Shown: positions 17,236-25,788 of the stretch, in pieces
Numbering within the stretch: the stretch's first letter is position 1
How the letters are laid out: every line of letters starts with the position of its first letter
Source: Staphylococcus sp. MI 10-1553
Lineage (GTDB): Bacteria > Bacillota > Bacilli > Staphylococcales > Staphylococcaceae
Direction of reading: 5' to 3'
DNA: 64,000 bases
Assembly (NCBI RefSeq): GCF_010365305.1
Contig: NZ_CP048279.1
Span: 2,790,001 to 2,854,000 of the forward strand
Program-made: the position numbers and the translations under genes
Notes under the pieces: generated by a model
What the model saw: only the letters and a program-made list of their open reading frames with translations
Told to the model about the DNA's origin: nothing
Databases searched by the model: none

Positions 17236-18444
17236 TTAGTGTGGTGCTTTCTGATAATCATATAATTTATCATTGACTATCAAGTAGTGAATGGTCTTTA
17301 ATAAGCGATTGATACTCGCTATTACGGCAGTCTTGTGGGGTTTCCCATGAGGCTGCTCTCTTAATTTATAATAATAATCCACAATATGGCTTTGATAATG
17401 ATTTCTTCCCCTAAGAATGTTCATAGTGATTAAATACAATAAACGCCTTGCTTTTTTATTTCCTCTTTTATTAATCGTATCTCGACTCTTTGAAGTTCCT
17501 GATTGGTAACGTTTAATATCAATGCCTACAAATGCATTCAGTTGTTTATTTGTTTTGAATTCTCTAATATCTCCAAGTTCCCCAATAAGCAATGTAGCTG
17601 TGAGTTCTCCGATGCCAGGAATTGAAATAATATTTTCAAACTCAGTTGTATTTTTAGCTAAATCAATCATTTCCTGATTAAATGCTTTCATTTCTTCTAT
17701 CCCAATAAGCAGTTTGTCGCATAAGTATTGGACTTTTTGTAGGAGGAAAGAAGACTTGCGCACATTCGGAAAACTATTATTCTTTATTTCAATTAATTTT
17801 TTGGCATACTTGTGCGCTTTTTTAATTGAAATGCCTTTATCAGTTGAATGAAGTACTTTTTCCACCAATTCATCATGAGTCAAAATACTTACATAATCAG
17901 GATGAGGAAATGCTTTAGCTATATTTAATGCGATTTTTGAATATCTGTTAGTAAATAACTTTTCTAACCCTGGAAATGTTTGATGTAGTGTTTCGACTAA
18001 CTCAACTTTGAGACAATTTTGGTTGATCTCCATTTCTAAGTGAAAGCGCGCACGTTCTCTCAGTTCAAAGTAGATCTCTTCAGGATGACGTTGTACCTTT
18101 GAATCTTTCATTCTAAAGGCAAGAAGTGCGAGTTTATGTGCGTCTGACTTATCTGTTTTCCATGATCTTAACGAATTTGTTTTAAACTTGGCTTCTAGGG
18201 GGTTCATTTCTAAGTAATTTATTTTGTGAATTTCACAAAAGTGTTTCATACCTCTTGAATAAACACCTGTTGATTCAAAGAGGATAAACAGGGAATCAAG
18301 ATGCTTGATATAATTTTTAAGATAACGATAGCCATTTTGATTATTTTGAATGACCAATTCTTTAACGAAAACTTCATCCTTATAATGTGCGACCACACTT
18401 TCTGACTTACTGATATCAATACCAAAACAGTTAATAAAAATCAT
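17236..18444 (-). CDS. IS110-family transposase (DEDD / serine recombinase)
   Basis: A 402-residue protein of normal IS110 length. The N-terminal DEDD (RuvC-like) domain shows FGIDISK (D), FESTG (E) and KTDKSDAHKLA (D, D). The C-terminal Transposase_20 domain shows SIPGIGELTATLLIGELGD and the YQSG serine region. Members of this family act with a bridge RNA made from a non-coding end of the element, which reads both donor and target. The frame is intact and the start at 18444 is followed immediately by the DEDD domain. The exact ends of the element are not visible because IS110 elements lack inverted repeats. Confidence 0.85.
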   Translation of the reverse strand: MIFINCFGIDISKSESVVAHYKDEVFVKELVIQNNQNGYRYLKNYIKHLDSLFILFESTGVYSRGMKHFCEIHKINYLEMNPLEAKFKTNSLRSWKTDKSDAHKLALLAFRMKDSKVQRHPEEIYFELRERARFHLEMEINQNCLKVELVETLHQTFPGLEKLFTNRYSKIALNIAKAFPHPDYVSILTHDELVEKVLHSTDKGISIKKAHKYAKKLIEIKNNSFPNVRKSSFLLQKVQYLCDKLLIGIEEMKAFNQEMIDLAKNTTEFENIISIPGIGELTATLLIGELGDIREFKTNKQLNAFVGIDIKRYQSGTSKSRDTINKRGNKKARRLLYLITMNILRGRNHYQSHIVDYYYKLREQPHGKPHKTAVIASINRLLKTIHYLIVNDKLYDYQKAPH

Positions 18445-18635
18445 ACCTTTCTCTATTGAATTGAGAAGATTTTAACTTTACTTAGCCTTTTTCATTTCAT
18501 TTTCCTATACACGGTTTCTAAAACCCAACATACTTCAATCGAATTTCAAAAGGAGAGTAAAGCTGATCAGTTTACATTACGGATTCAAAGATCCAAGGGA
18601 CTGCGCGATCTACTTCTCTCTACAACTATAAAAAA
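18445..18635 (-). other. Non-coding 5' flank of the IS110 transposase, candidate bridge-RNA region
   Basis: About 190 bp upstream of the transposase start with no gene. In IS110-group elements the bridge RNA comes from the left non-coding end, next to the transposase 5' side. Short complementary pieces occur here, but I cannot define the guide loops without an alignment of copies. Confidence 0.3.
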
Positions 18636-18677
18636 TAGCTGTGAAGAAATCTATCGTCATAAATTTCTTCACAGCTA
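18636..18677. terminator. Strong hairpin left of the island boundary
   Basis: TAGCTGTGAAGAAAT (18636-18650) pairs perfectly with ATTTCTTCACAGCTA (18663-18677) and a T7 run follows at about 18690. It ends 26 bp before the left att core and probably insulates the island from the IS side. Confidence 0.75.
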
Positions 18678-18702
18678 ATCTTAGTATGTTTTTTTCTACA
18701 CG

Positions 18703-18715
18703 ATTACTCCCACTC
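18703..18715. repeat. Left attachment core of the guaA-site island
   Basis: ATTACTCCCACTC differs by one base from ATTATTCCCACTC at the guaA end (29371-29383). Read on the minus strand the left copy spells IEWE-stop, the same C-terminus that guaA encodes. SaPIs that integrate at guaA are known to use a core of this sequence. Confidence 0.85.
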
Positions 18716-18820
18716 GATGAAATGAGTGTTTTTCGTTAATTTGCATTAACCTATAATAATTGATATATCAGTGTTTTGATATGTGTGTACTTCCTATCAA
18801 TTTACATTACTTATTAAATA

Positions 18821-18842
18821 ACGTATTCAAATACGTATTCAA
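18821..18842 (+). repeat. Left pair of candidate integrase arm sites
   Basis: ACGTATTCAA occurs at 18821-18830 and 18833-18842. The same 10-mer occurs twice at the other end of the island (29284 and 29295) in the same orientation. Paired short repeats inside both ends are the usual form of tyrosine-recombinase arm-binding sites. Confidence 0.7.
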
Positions 18843-18843
18843 T

Positions 18844-18858
18844 GCCTGCATGCGTGAG
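18844..18858 (-). repeat. Copy 1 of a 15-bp island repeat
   Basis: On the minus strand this reads CTCACGCATGCAGGC, one base different from the two plus-strand copies CTCACGCATGCGGGC at 26664 and 28106. It directly adjoins the left arm sites. The core GCATGC is palindromic. It may bind an island-encoded regulator or excisionase. Confidence 0.6.
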
Positions 18859-18913
18859 ATTATAATCTGTTACTTTCATCAAGAAATATATTTTAAATAT
18901 AAATAATACATAC

Positions 18914-18949
18914 ACAAAAACTCAGCCCTACATCTTACGACGCAGGGCC
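18914..18949 (-). terminator. Terminator of the Abi_2 gene
   Basis: On the minus strand GCCCT and AGGGC form a stem around GCGTCGTAAGATGT, followed by a T-rich tail. It starts about 47 bp past the stop of the Abi_2 gene. Confidence 0.55.
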
Positions 18950-18995
18950 TACAAACATATAGTTTATTTCCTTAATAACAATAATAGAGTAAAAA

Positions 18996-19928
18996 TTAGT
19001 AATTAGCAAGTGCTTCACTAAAAAAATTATATACTGACTTAAAGCGTTCATCGTATATATGTTTATTCTTTCGAGCATACTCCATGAAGGCATTGAGTTC
19101 ATCAATTCTACGTGCTCTCATATTTTTGTTCACAACTATTTTATCGTAAACATAAAGCATTGCTAAAATATCATGAATATTGTAATTACTAAGCCTTTTA
19201 TCTAAAGATTGTTTACGAATACCTAAACTTTTCGCATATTGTGTTATTAACACGCTTTTATTATTGCCAATAATTTGGTTTTTCAAAACAATATTATTTA
19301 ATATAGGGGTATTATGTGCAGCTTTATTTCTGATATTTTTTACAAATCGTACCGTTTTGCTCAATTCTTTAAACTCATCGATTTTATACGTATTATAATA
19401 AAATTCAATGAACCAACACAAGTTGCCAAACTGTATATGCTCAATTAAAAACCATATAGGCGTGTTTTGTTCATACTTATCATAATCTAGCTTTCTATAT
19501 GTATCATAGCTCAAATATTCCATCATTTTTTTATATGGATCTTTTATTTTTGACGTCTGTCTCACATAACTAAAAAAGCGTTGTACAACCTTATAGCCAT
19601 CTTCGTTTTCTAAATATGTAATTGATCTCATAATATTTAACTTGATTGAGTGCTCAATGTCCAAACAAAATTTTATTATAATATAACGTAACCTCATATC
19701 TAAACTTGCTAAATCAACTAAATTTTTAAAATCCACTTCTTGATATCTTTCAACTAACTGACTTTGATGCCTAACTATTTGTTTTGGGTAGTTATCAACA
19801 TAACTATTGAGCTTGTAATAATAATTTTTAAATTCTAATATTCTCATGGCTTCTATTTCATTAATATAGATAAATTTTACACCTTTAAACTTCATGTAAA
19901 ATATAAGAGATTTGAATGATAATGACAT
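18996..19928 (-). CDS. Abi_2 family (AbiD/AbiF-like) HEPN abortive-infection protein
   Basis: A 310-residue protein with the Abi_2 layout: an N-terminal pattern FKGVKFIYINEIEAMRILEF followed by NYYYKLNSY, the conserved DIEHSIKLNIM near residue 91, and RNKAAH at 200-205. The last fits the HEPN ribonuclease signature R-x4-H. AbiD/F proteins stop phage growth in lactococci, and HEPN members act as RNases. ATG 19928 has AAGGTAAGG 8 nt upstream, and a TATAAT box lies at about 19968-19963. It is the cargo gene at the distal end of the island. The upstream 1.9 kb is non-coding and palindrome-rich, and could supply an RNA partner. Confidence 0.8.
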   Translation of the reverse strand: MSLSFKSLIFYMKFKGVKFIYINEIEAMRILEFKNYYYKLNSYVDNYPKQIVRHQSQLVERYQEVDFKNLVDLASLDMRLRYIIIKFCLDIEHSIKLNIMRSITYLENEDGYKVVQRFFSYVRQTSKIKDPYKKMMEYLSYDTYRKLDYDKYEQNTPIWFLIEHIQFGNLCWFIEFYYNTYKIDEFKELSKTVRFVKNIRNKAAHNTPILNNIVLKNQIIGNNKSVLITQYAKSLGIRKQSLDKRLSNYNIHDILAMLYVYDKIVVNKNMRARRIDELNAFMEYARKNKHIYDERFKSVYNFFSEALANY

Positions 19929-21813
19929 TGTACAACCTTACCTTTTTTAGGATATTACACACATTATACATTAAAAACTACAAAATAGTGCTAGGTAATT
20001 TTAATGTTTTTATCCACTTTCTTATTTCCACTATTGGAATCCCATCCTTTAACCTTCAAAAAAATTGTAAAGTTGTATTTTATGCTATGTTTTGCTAGGG
20101 TTTCGCTTGTGAATATATCGCATAGTTTAACAATCACAACAAGACACTTTTGTCTACTTGTCCAAGTATGGTAGGTAACTCACAGACCCCCGCACAAAAT
20201 GACGGGCGTGATGAACAAAGGGCTGGAGAACGGGGCAGAGTTTTCTTCTCAAAGATTTCCCAATATTATTTAATATCCGAATTGCCACAATAGCAATATG
20301 GTTGATGTAACCACGCATGACGTCGTGATTTACGCCCCCTCACCTTATACAAACCACACTGTGGCTTTCCTATGCCTTTCCCATTATGTTGGGAATGATA
20401 GCTTAGAACTCACCATTTTGAAGCGGTAACATTCCCCAGCACGGTCATTAACTTGCCGTAAATAAAATTGTGCTATGTACTGGCTGACTACTCAATTTTG
20501 AGGGGCACAAAGAACGCCAATATTTTAGTTTCCCCAAATGTGGAGAATGACAAAAGGGGGGCGCTTATTTAACGACCCCTTTGTTGAAATAAAAGCTATT
20601 ACTCATTTTTTCGCTAGATCTATATTAATCATTTTTGATTATTATGAAACCAAAGTACGTACTCAAATTGAGTACGCAGGTAAATATGTGTTGTTTATAT
20701 TAGCTGTCGTCCATTTTTGGACAATAGACATATAGACAATTTTATCCGTTTGCTGTTAGGCATTTTAGGATAATAGTAAGCGCCTTTTTTTGACCGTATA
20801 CTTTTGCACAATCCAATTTTGGTTTCTGCGTATCCAATTGTCAGTACTCAAATTTGAGCTGTGTAATTTTGCAAACCTCCTGTAAACTTTAATTTTTCAG
20901 CACTTTTCTTATGGCTCATTTACCCCTAGAACATCATGTTTATCACTTTTGGTTGTTTAAAGAATACTTTTCAAATCATCTCAAAATTAAAGAATATTAA
21001 ATGTACTGGTATGTAGTTTTTCAAAGCTCAAAATTGCGTTCTGAGAATGCACCAACTTAGTGCATCAGGTAGAAATGAATTGGTTAGACTTTTTTGACTA
21101 TCCAATTTTGGATTGTCTAACGTCGTGTTTTACGACTTTTACGACGGAACGAATCATTACCCCCTTTACTCTTCTGAAACTTAGTATTTCTTAACATTTT
21201 AAAAAGCTTCATCACTCTTCAACATTTACATATTACTGAGTATCAACCTAAACACATTACATTTGTTCCAAACCTGTCATATTCATTCAAATTACGTTCA
21301 TTTTAGGCGTCTAAATAAAAATTAACGGTATTTATCCTTTTTTATTATCGTGCTTATACGAGCGTTTATGAATCCCTGACAGATATGTAGTATTTTGTAG
21401 TAGCATGAAGCTGGTAATACTCATTTTTGAGTAGGTACAGAATTGTGCTTATCTGTTTCCGATTAATGCAGTGTTTTATTTGCAATAATGTGCGTGCACT
21501 CAACTAAATCATAAATATTATGAGCGGTGGTATCTGTATTTTACCGACTCCTTTACCTAGCTTATTATTGACCTGATGTAACGATTCGTTCTGTCAGCTC
21601 ATACGTATCACCACAATGTATAACCGTATAAGTTAATATCCTCTGATTCAAGTCAATCAAATAAAAAAAGCCCTAACCGTACAATATGGAAAGAGCATAC
21701 ATACACTTATAGTTTGACTAGAACAGGCGTATCTATAAATACACTTGTAACATCTTAATGATCGTGTCGCTTAATACATACCGCTACACACTCGAATTAT
21801 TTCAATACACTTA
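19929..21813. other. 1.9-kb non-coding region packed with short perfect palindromes
   Basis: I see no supported gene on either strand. At least thirteen palindromes lie between 20354 and 21523, for example 20378-20395 (6-bp arms), 20468-20510 (TTGTGC/GCACAA enclosing CTCAATTTTGAG), 20553-20582 (AAAGGGG/CCCCTTT), 20626-20641, 20658-20676 (perfect 9-1-9), 20709-20722, 20813-20822, 20847-20858, 21047-21065, 21083-21121 (GTTAGAC/GTCTAAC enclosing ATCCAATTTTGGAT), 21121-21146, 21418-21433 and 21509-21523. Two arm types recur with A/T centres, CTCA/TGAG and TCCA/TGGA. The role is unknown; an RNA partner of the adjacent Abi_2 protein or a packaging/regulatory zone are possibilities. Confidence 0.7.
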
Positions 21814-22086
21814 TTAACCTTTATGACTATATTCCTTAATCCTACTGGCACGTGTTCGTCTATCTTCCAATCGTTTCAAATTTCGCTTATTCTGGTACGC
21901 TACACGCCATTTATAATAAATCGGGTACAAATCTTCCTGTAACCTCTGAATCGCACCACACGCTTTGTATTTGCTTCCTGTGCGCATATATTTAATAATT
22001 TGCTTTCTATCTTCAAGACTGTATGTGGCAATCACTTTATTAAGCATTGCAATCATCACACTGTTCTTTTTCTTGTACCGCTTCAT
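21814..22086 (-). CDS. Small basic island protein, unknown function
   Basis: A 90-residue, highly basic protein (MKRYKKKNSVMIAML, ending RRTRASRIKEYSHKG), predicted helical. It lies at the left end of the island's main leftward operon, 9 bp after the 78-residue gene. Its charge suggests nucleic-acid binding, but no motif is recognised. AGAGG lies very close to the ATG, so an internal start is possible. Confidence 0.6.
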   Translation of the reverse strand: MKRYKKKNSVMIAMLNKVIATYSLEDRKQIIKYMRTGSKYKACGAIQRLQEDLYPIYYKWRVAYQNKRNLKRLEDRRTRASRIKEYSHKG

Positions 22087-22095
22087 TGCCTCTTT

Positions 22096-22332
22096 TTATT
22101 CTACGATATATTCTGCTAGCTTATCGATAGGGTATGAAGCGGGTTGAATACCATACACAACATCGTAAGATACAATAGACGTATTCAAATGATACATCGA
22201 TTCTATATAAGCGTTAATATTATCTATTTTATTACGTACATAAAAGGGGTTAAAGTCTGTGAGTATCTGCCATTCTGTTATTTTGGCCACACGATAAATA
22301 AGCGTTTTATTGATTCTTTTCAACCTCACCAT
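22096..22332 (-). CDS. Small island protein, unknown function
   Basis: A 78-residue protein (MVRLKRINKTLIYRVAKITE at the start) in the leftward island operon. The frame stays open upstream to about 22385 without another ATG, and the ribosome binding site before ATG 22332 is weak, so the start is uncertain. No domain is recognised. Confidence 0.5.
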   Translation of the reverse strand: MVRLKRINKTLIYRVAKITEWQILTDFNPFYVRNKIDNINAYIESMYHLNTSIVSYDVVYGIQPASYPIDKLAEYIVE

Positions 22333-22510
22333 ATCACCATTTTCATTATTGCGCTTATAAAGTACACTTTTGACATATTCACATAGTTAGACCCCCTAAT
22401 GTATCTTTTTCTCAAAAAATCTGCGGAGTAGACTCCTCTCCACCGGTTCCCCGCGCCGTTTTAATACCAAAACTTTAGGACGGGGGGGAGAAGCGAAGAA
22501 CAAAACGCCA

Positions 22511-22855
22511 CTATTTTTTTATCACTAGTTTTTCAACCGCTTCACGCCGTCTTATACTGCCCTCGATCAATCTGGTTAAACTTTTGATTGCCTGCGCTTT
22601 TTCCTCCTGCGTCGTAATCATGTAGTACCCTCTACGGTCAGATGAATAGTTGCAACCAATCGGATAAGCGTAAATTGTCGACAATTCACTTATAATGCGA
22701 CGTATCCAACGTTCATTACTTGAAGTCTTTTCATATCCTAATTGATTAAGCATTTTTTCTTTAGTAATATATTTGTTCGGTGCATTAATTATCACATTGA
22801 GTACTTGGCGGTGTTCATCTGGTAATTCTTGCACCTTTTCTGTTATTTCTCCCAT
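22511..22855 (-). CDS. Island protein with predicted winged-helix character
   Basis: 114 residues from ATG 22855, which has AAGGAAG 7 nt upstream; an in-frame ATG at 22897 with GAGG is also possible. The central part (YITKEKMLNQLGYEKTSSNE, then RWIRRIISELS) looks like a winged-helix DNA-binding fold, as in several replication/regulation proteins of SaPIs. It is the first gene past the origin. Function is inferred only from fold and place. Confidence 0.55.
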   Translation of the reverse strand: MGEITEKVQELPDEHRQVLNVIINAPNKYITKEKMLNQLGYEKTSSNERWIRRIISELSTIYAYPIGCNYSSDRRGYYMITTQEEKAQAIKSLTRLIEGSIRRREAVEKLVIKK

Positions 22856-22930
22856 TTTGTCACTTCCTTGTTTTAATATTTGATAGTTTTGTAACATAAA
22901 GCCTCACGTTTTTATCGCATATTTATGTGA

Positions 22931-23228
22931 GTGGTTCCACATCGGTTCCCCTATTGTTCCACCATATTTTATAAAAGTGGAACCGCTTCGCTCTTACTCT
23001 CCCAATAGATTTACCCAAATGGTTCCCCAAGTTCCCTGTTTTTTTTCGAGCATATATATATATATATATAAAAGCTATATAGTAAATGTGTAACTTTCTG
23101 TATAGGTATATGTTTATAAATTATAGGGAACTTAGGGAACTAATAGCCTAAAACCATTGATATGACTGTATTTGTATGGTTCCCTATTATTAAAATTTAC
23201 AGGGAACCGATAGGGAACTTAGGGAACT
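22931..23228. other. Replication origin of the island (iterons and AT-rich core)
   Basis: About a dozen copies of a short motif GGTTCC(C)/(A)GGGAAC(T) occur in two clusters. The left cluster is at 22933, 22944, 22979, 23021 and 23030; the right one is at 23124, 23134, 23178, 23201, 23212 and 23221. They flank a very AT-rich segment (23050-23120) with a run of TA repeats. SaPI origins have this design and lie just downstream of the rep gene, as here. Confidence 0.8.
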
Positions 23229-23715
23229 ATATTCCGTTATATTCTGAATAGTATTGGTAAAAATCTAATCCAATATCATTGACAATTGAATGTCTGATTG
23301 CGTACCCTCGTGGCTTTTTACCTTTATGGCCTACTCTTTTGGTCAACTTCTCTTTATCAGTGACTAGGTAGCCACGTTCATCCCATTGTTTTGTAATGCT
23401 ATGAAGTTCGTGACCTAAAAATTGCTTTAATGTTTCACCCATTATCAATAAGAAATCACGTTTATATATAACCTTAACATCACCTGAACTTACGTCATGG
23501 TAGCCCTCACCCTCAATGCTGTTTCTGTTAGCGTCTAAATACTGTAAGAGTTCCTCCAACAACTGTTTAGGCTTATCAACATTTCTGTTGGTCTCTAGCA
23601 TGCTGTTATATGCTTGGTCTATTGTGACATAGGGGTCGTGTTCAAAACCCTCAATGTCGTTAATGATTTCACCAGCAACCTGTAATAAAGCAAAATTACG
23701 TCCGATACGTGCCAT
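23227..23715 (-). CDS. C-terminal part of the DUF927 replication helicase (after stop)
   Basis: 162 codons that continue the 24897-23800 gene in the same frame; only the TAA at 23802-23800 separates them, followed by 28 open codons to ATG 23715. The sequence (MARIGRNFALLQVAGEIIND and onward) is the usual tail of staphylococcal-island DUF927 proteins. No ribosome binding site stands before the internal ATG, so it is probably not made as a separate protein. The full gene would be 556 residues. Confidence 0.7.
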   Translation of the reverse strand: MARIGRNFALLQVAGEIINDIEGFEHDPYVTIDQAYNSMLETNRNVDKPKQLLEELLQYLDANRNSIEGEGYHDVSSGDVKVIYKRDFLLIMGETLKQFLGHELHSITKQWDERGYLVTDKEKLTKRVGHKGKKPRGYAIRHSIVNDIGLDFYQYYSEYNGI

Positions 23716-23799
23716 AATCTCATTGTCTCCCGCTTTCTCAATGAGGCGCTTCTCATGGCTTTTAAACGAACGATAGTAAACCTCTTTTTTTGCACGGTA

Positions 23800-24897
23800 T
23801 TATTCCATGAATGCTATTCCTAACGTTCCGTACTGGCTGTTTATGCCTTTATATAAGTCAATAAAAGACACATCACTATTGAATGGATTATCTTGCAATG
23901 TGATAATCCTTGCACCAATGCCAGCCTTTTCTTTTCCATTATCGGCCAACGACGTCTCTCCTGTTGAAATCATGATATTTTGCCATGTGCGTTCAACTTC
24001 AATACTCGATTTATTGCCACGACCTTTTTCACGACCACCACTAAATTGATAAATCACATCGGGTAACATGTACGGGTTTGCTTTTCTTGAATCATCTAAT
24101 AACAATGGAAAACTGTTCAAAAAAGCGGACTTACGTTCTATACTCACCCTTGTAGTATTCCATTCCCCGATAAGGTTAGATGTTCCCCACACACTGCTGG
24201 CGACCTTTAATGCTGTTGTTTTACCTCGTGAGCTTGCTCCACTTAAGTCAACGATGAAAGGTTCAACATCAAAATCATGCAGTAGTATTGACCCACAAGA
24301 CGCATACAATAACATCATGGCTGGGTATGAGTTTGAAACGATAGAAAATACATTTTGCGCATAATCTTGTAGCGTACCTTTTGTTTTAAATTCCTTTGCG
24401 ATATTCTTGTACCCTTGTTCATAAATAGCCAGCTCAACATCTTTAATTAAAGGGTGAATAAAGTATCGGTCTACATGACCTAAACGTGTGACAATTCTTG
24501 TTATCGGCAATGGATTAAGTCGCATATACATGCTGATATAATTAACTAAATCCACGCGGTTAGTCGTGTTCACATCAAAACCCCTGTCAGCCAAATTAAT
24601 AATGTGTGTAGCGTCTGCTAAATCACGTGCCAATACTGTATGCTTGTTTTCTTTTTCAGCACTATTGAACTTGAGTTGATATGTGAATTCACCCGTTTCA
24701 ATGTCTTTATATTTCTTGGTAATGTATGGCGTTGTTGAAGTGATTAACACCGGTATCACTTTTGCATTATCTCCCTTACCTTTCTCGACTTCCTTATACA
24801 ACCACCCGTTACTTCCAATCAGAAAATTTTGGGGTATAGTATCATGTGTTGTTGTTGTATTGATTGTTTCTATCACCTCAGCGGGAAAATCAGCCAT
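23800..24897 (-). CDS. DUF927 helicase/ATPase of the island, N-terminal part
   Basis: 365 residues with a DUF927 helicase-like core: Walker A GASSRGKTT near residue 220 and Walker B LLLDDS near 265. Related SaPI Rep proteins bind the iterons and unwind the island origin. The reading frame ends at an in-frame TAA (GIAFME-stop) after which normal sequence continues, so a nonsense mutation has cut the protein to two thirds. The start at ATG 24897 has AAAGGAGTG upstream and lies 4 bp after the primase stop. The upstream primase and the downstream origin confirm the role. Confidence 0.8.
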   Translation of the reverse strand: MADFPAEVIETINTTTTHDTIPQNFLIGSNGWLYKEVEKGKGDNAKVIPVLITSTTPYITKKYKDIETGEFTYQLKFNSAEKENKHTVLARDLADATHIINLADRGFDVNTTNRVDLVNYISMYMRLNPLPITRIVTRLGHVDRYFIHPLIKDVELAIYEQGYKNIAKEFKTKGTLQDYAQNVFSIVSNSYPAMMLLYASCGSILLHDFDVEPFIVDLSGASSRGKTTALKVASSVWGTSNLIGEWNTTRVSIERKSAFLNSFPLLLDDSRKANPYMLPDVIYQFSGGREKGRGNKSSIEVERTWQNIMISTGETSLADNGKEKAGIGARIITLQDNPFNSDVSFIDLYKGINSQYGTLGIAFME

Positions 24898-24901
24898 TCA
24901 A

Positions 24902-25774
24902 TCACTCCTTTCTATTGTGTTTTTTATAAATGCTATTGAAAGTTTTTGTAATCTCTTTATCTTCTATCGGTGGTGTGCATTGCTTAGCCCAACCATACGC
25001 CAACCCATATACAAGACTAGGGTCGACATATCGGCGTAACAAATACCCAATGAGCTGTGTAAGTACGATATTACGTTCACCTGCAGCCACACCCATTGCG
25101 ATAGATTGCCAATGTGACGGGTCTCTTTTCCTGAATGGTGAAGCGGGTTCCCCCTGTACCTCTTTGTAAATGTCAACTTTCTTCAACAATTCATCTGTAT
25201 CAAATATGCTGGCGTCGTTTACCTTAAAGATAAACTTACTATCTTTATTCTTAACGACTGGTAACGCTTGTACTTGTGAAACAACCTTTGAAGATTCATC
25301 GTATTTAAGCCCTATATGCTCACCAAATAGCGCGATTGCGTCTTTATAGCACTTACTATCTAACGGCTTTGAAAGTGGTATAACGAGCCGATAACGTGGC
25401 TTCTCGTGTGTGTGGTTATACGTTGAATAAATACAGTAAGATAATTTACCGATACGCTCATAAATCACTTTGATAAAATCAATTGAACTGTCTAAATCAT
25501 CATAATCAATCACTAGCATGTTTCTGTTGACCACATTGTCATTGTTACGACGCTTAATGACGTTATCATTTTCACCTGTCTTTACTTCACCGCATAACAT
25601 TAACCCCCTTGCATATTTGTTATTAGGGTCAATCCGCTTCACACTCAACCAATTAAGGAACTCACTCCAACAATACTGATATTCTGTTTCAAAACTATCT
25701 GCGCTTAGATTCCTATAATATTGTACTTTCATCTTTTCAGTATCGTTTTTTATCTCATATTTGATATAATTCAT
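24902..25774 (-). CDS. Island primase (PriCT-type C-terminus)
   Basis: A 290-residue protein. The N-terminal half carries the polymerase-like motif MLVIDYDDLD (about 86-95) with a later KPRYRLVIPL, as in archaeo-eukaryotic-type primases of mobile elements. The C-terminal part (ERNIVLTQLIGYLLRRYVDP and onward) is the PriCT helical domain. It should prime replication of the island. The AGAAAGGATT site precedes ATG 25774. It is translated together with the DUF927 gene. Confidence 0.8.
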   Translation of the reverse strand: MNYIKYEIKNDTEKMKVQYYRNLSADSFETEYQYCWSEFLNWLSVKRIDPNNKYARGLMLCGEVKTGENDNVIKRRNNDNVVNRNMLVIDYDDLDSSIDFIKVIYERIGKLSYCIYSTYNHTHEKPRYRLVIPLSKPLDSKCYKDAIALFGEHIGLKYDESSKVVSQVQALPVVKNKDSKFIFKVNDASIFDTDELLKKVDIYKEVQGEPASPFRKRDPSHWQSIAMGVAAGERNIVLTQLIGYLLRRYVDPSLVYGLAYGWAKQCTPPIEDKEITKTFNSIYKKHNRKE

Positions 25775-25788
25775 ATAGATAATCCTTT

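Noticed and set aside
20538..20735. 65-codon frame within the palindrome region
   Set aside because: No ribosome binding site, and three palindromes lie inside it, including the perfect 19-bp one; the composition follows the palindromes rather than a protein.
20101..21813. Interpretation as a CRISPR array
   Set aside because: The palindromes differ in sequence and spacing; there is no constant repeat with regular unique spacers and no cas gene nearby.
20101..21813. Interpretation as the island replication origin
   Set aside because: The iteron/AT-rich structure at 22931-23228, next to the rep gene, fits the origin far better.
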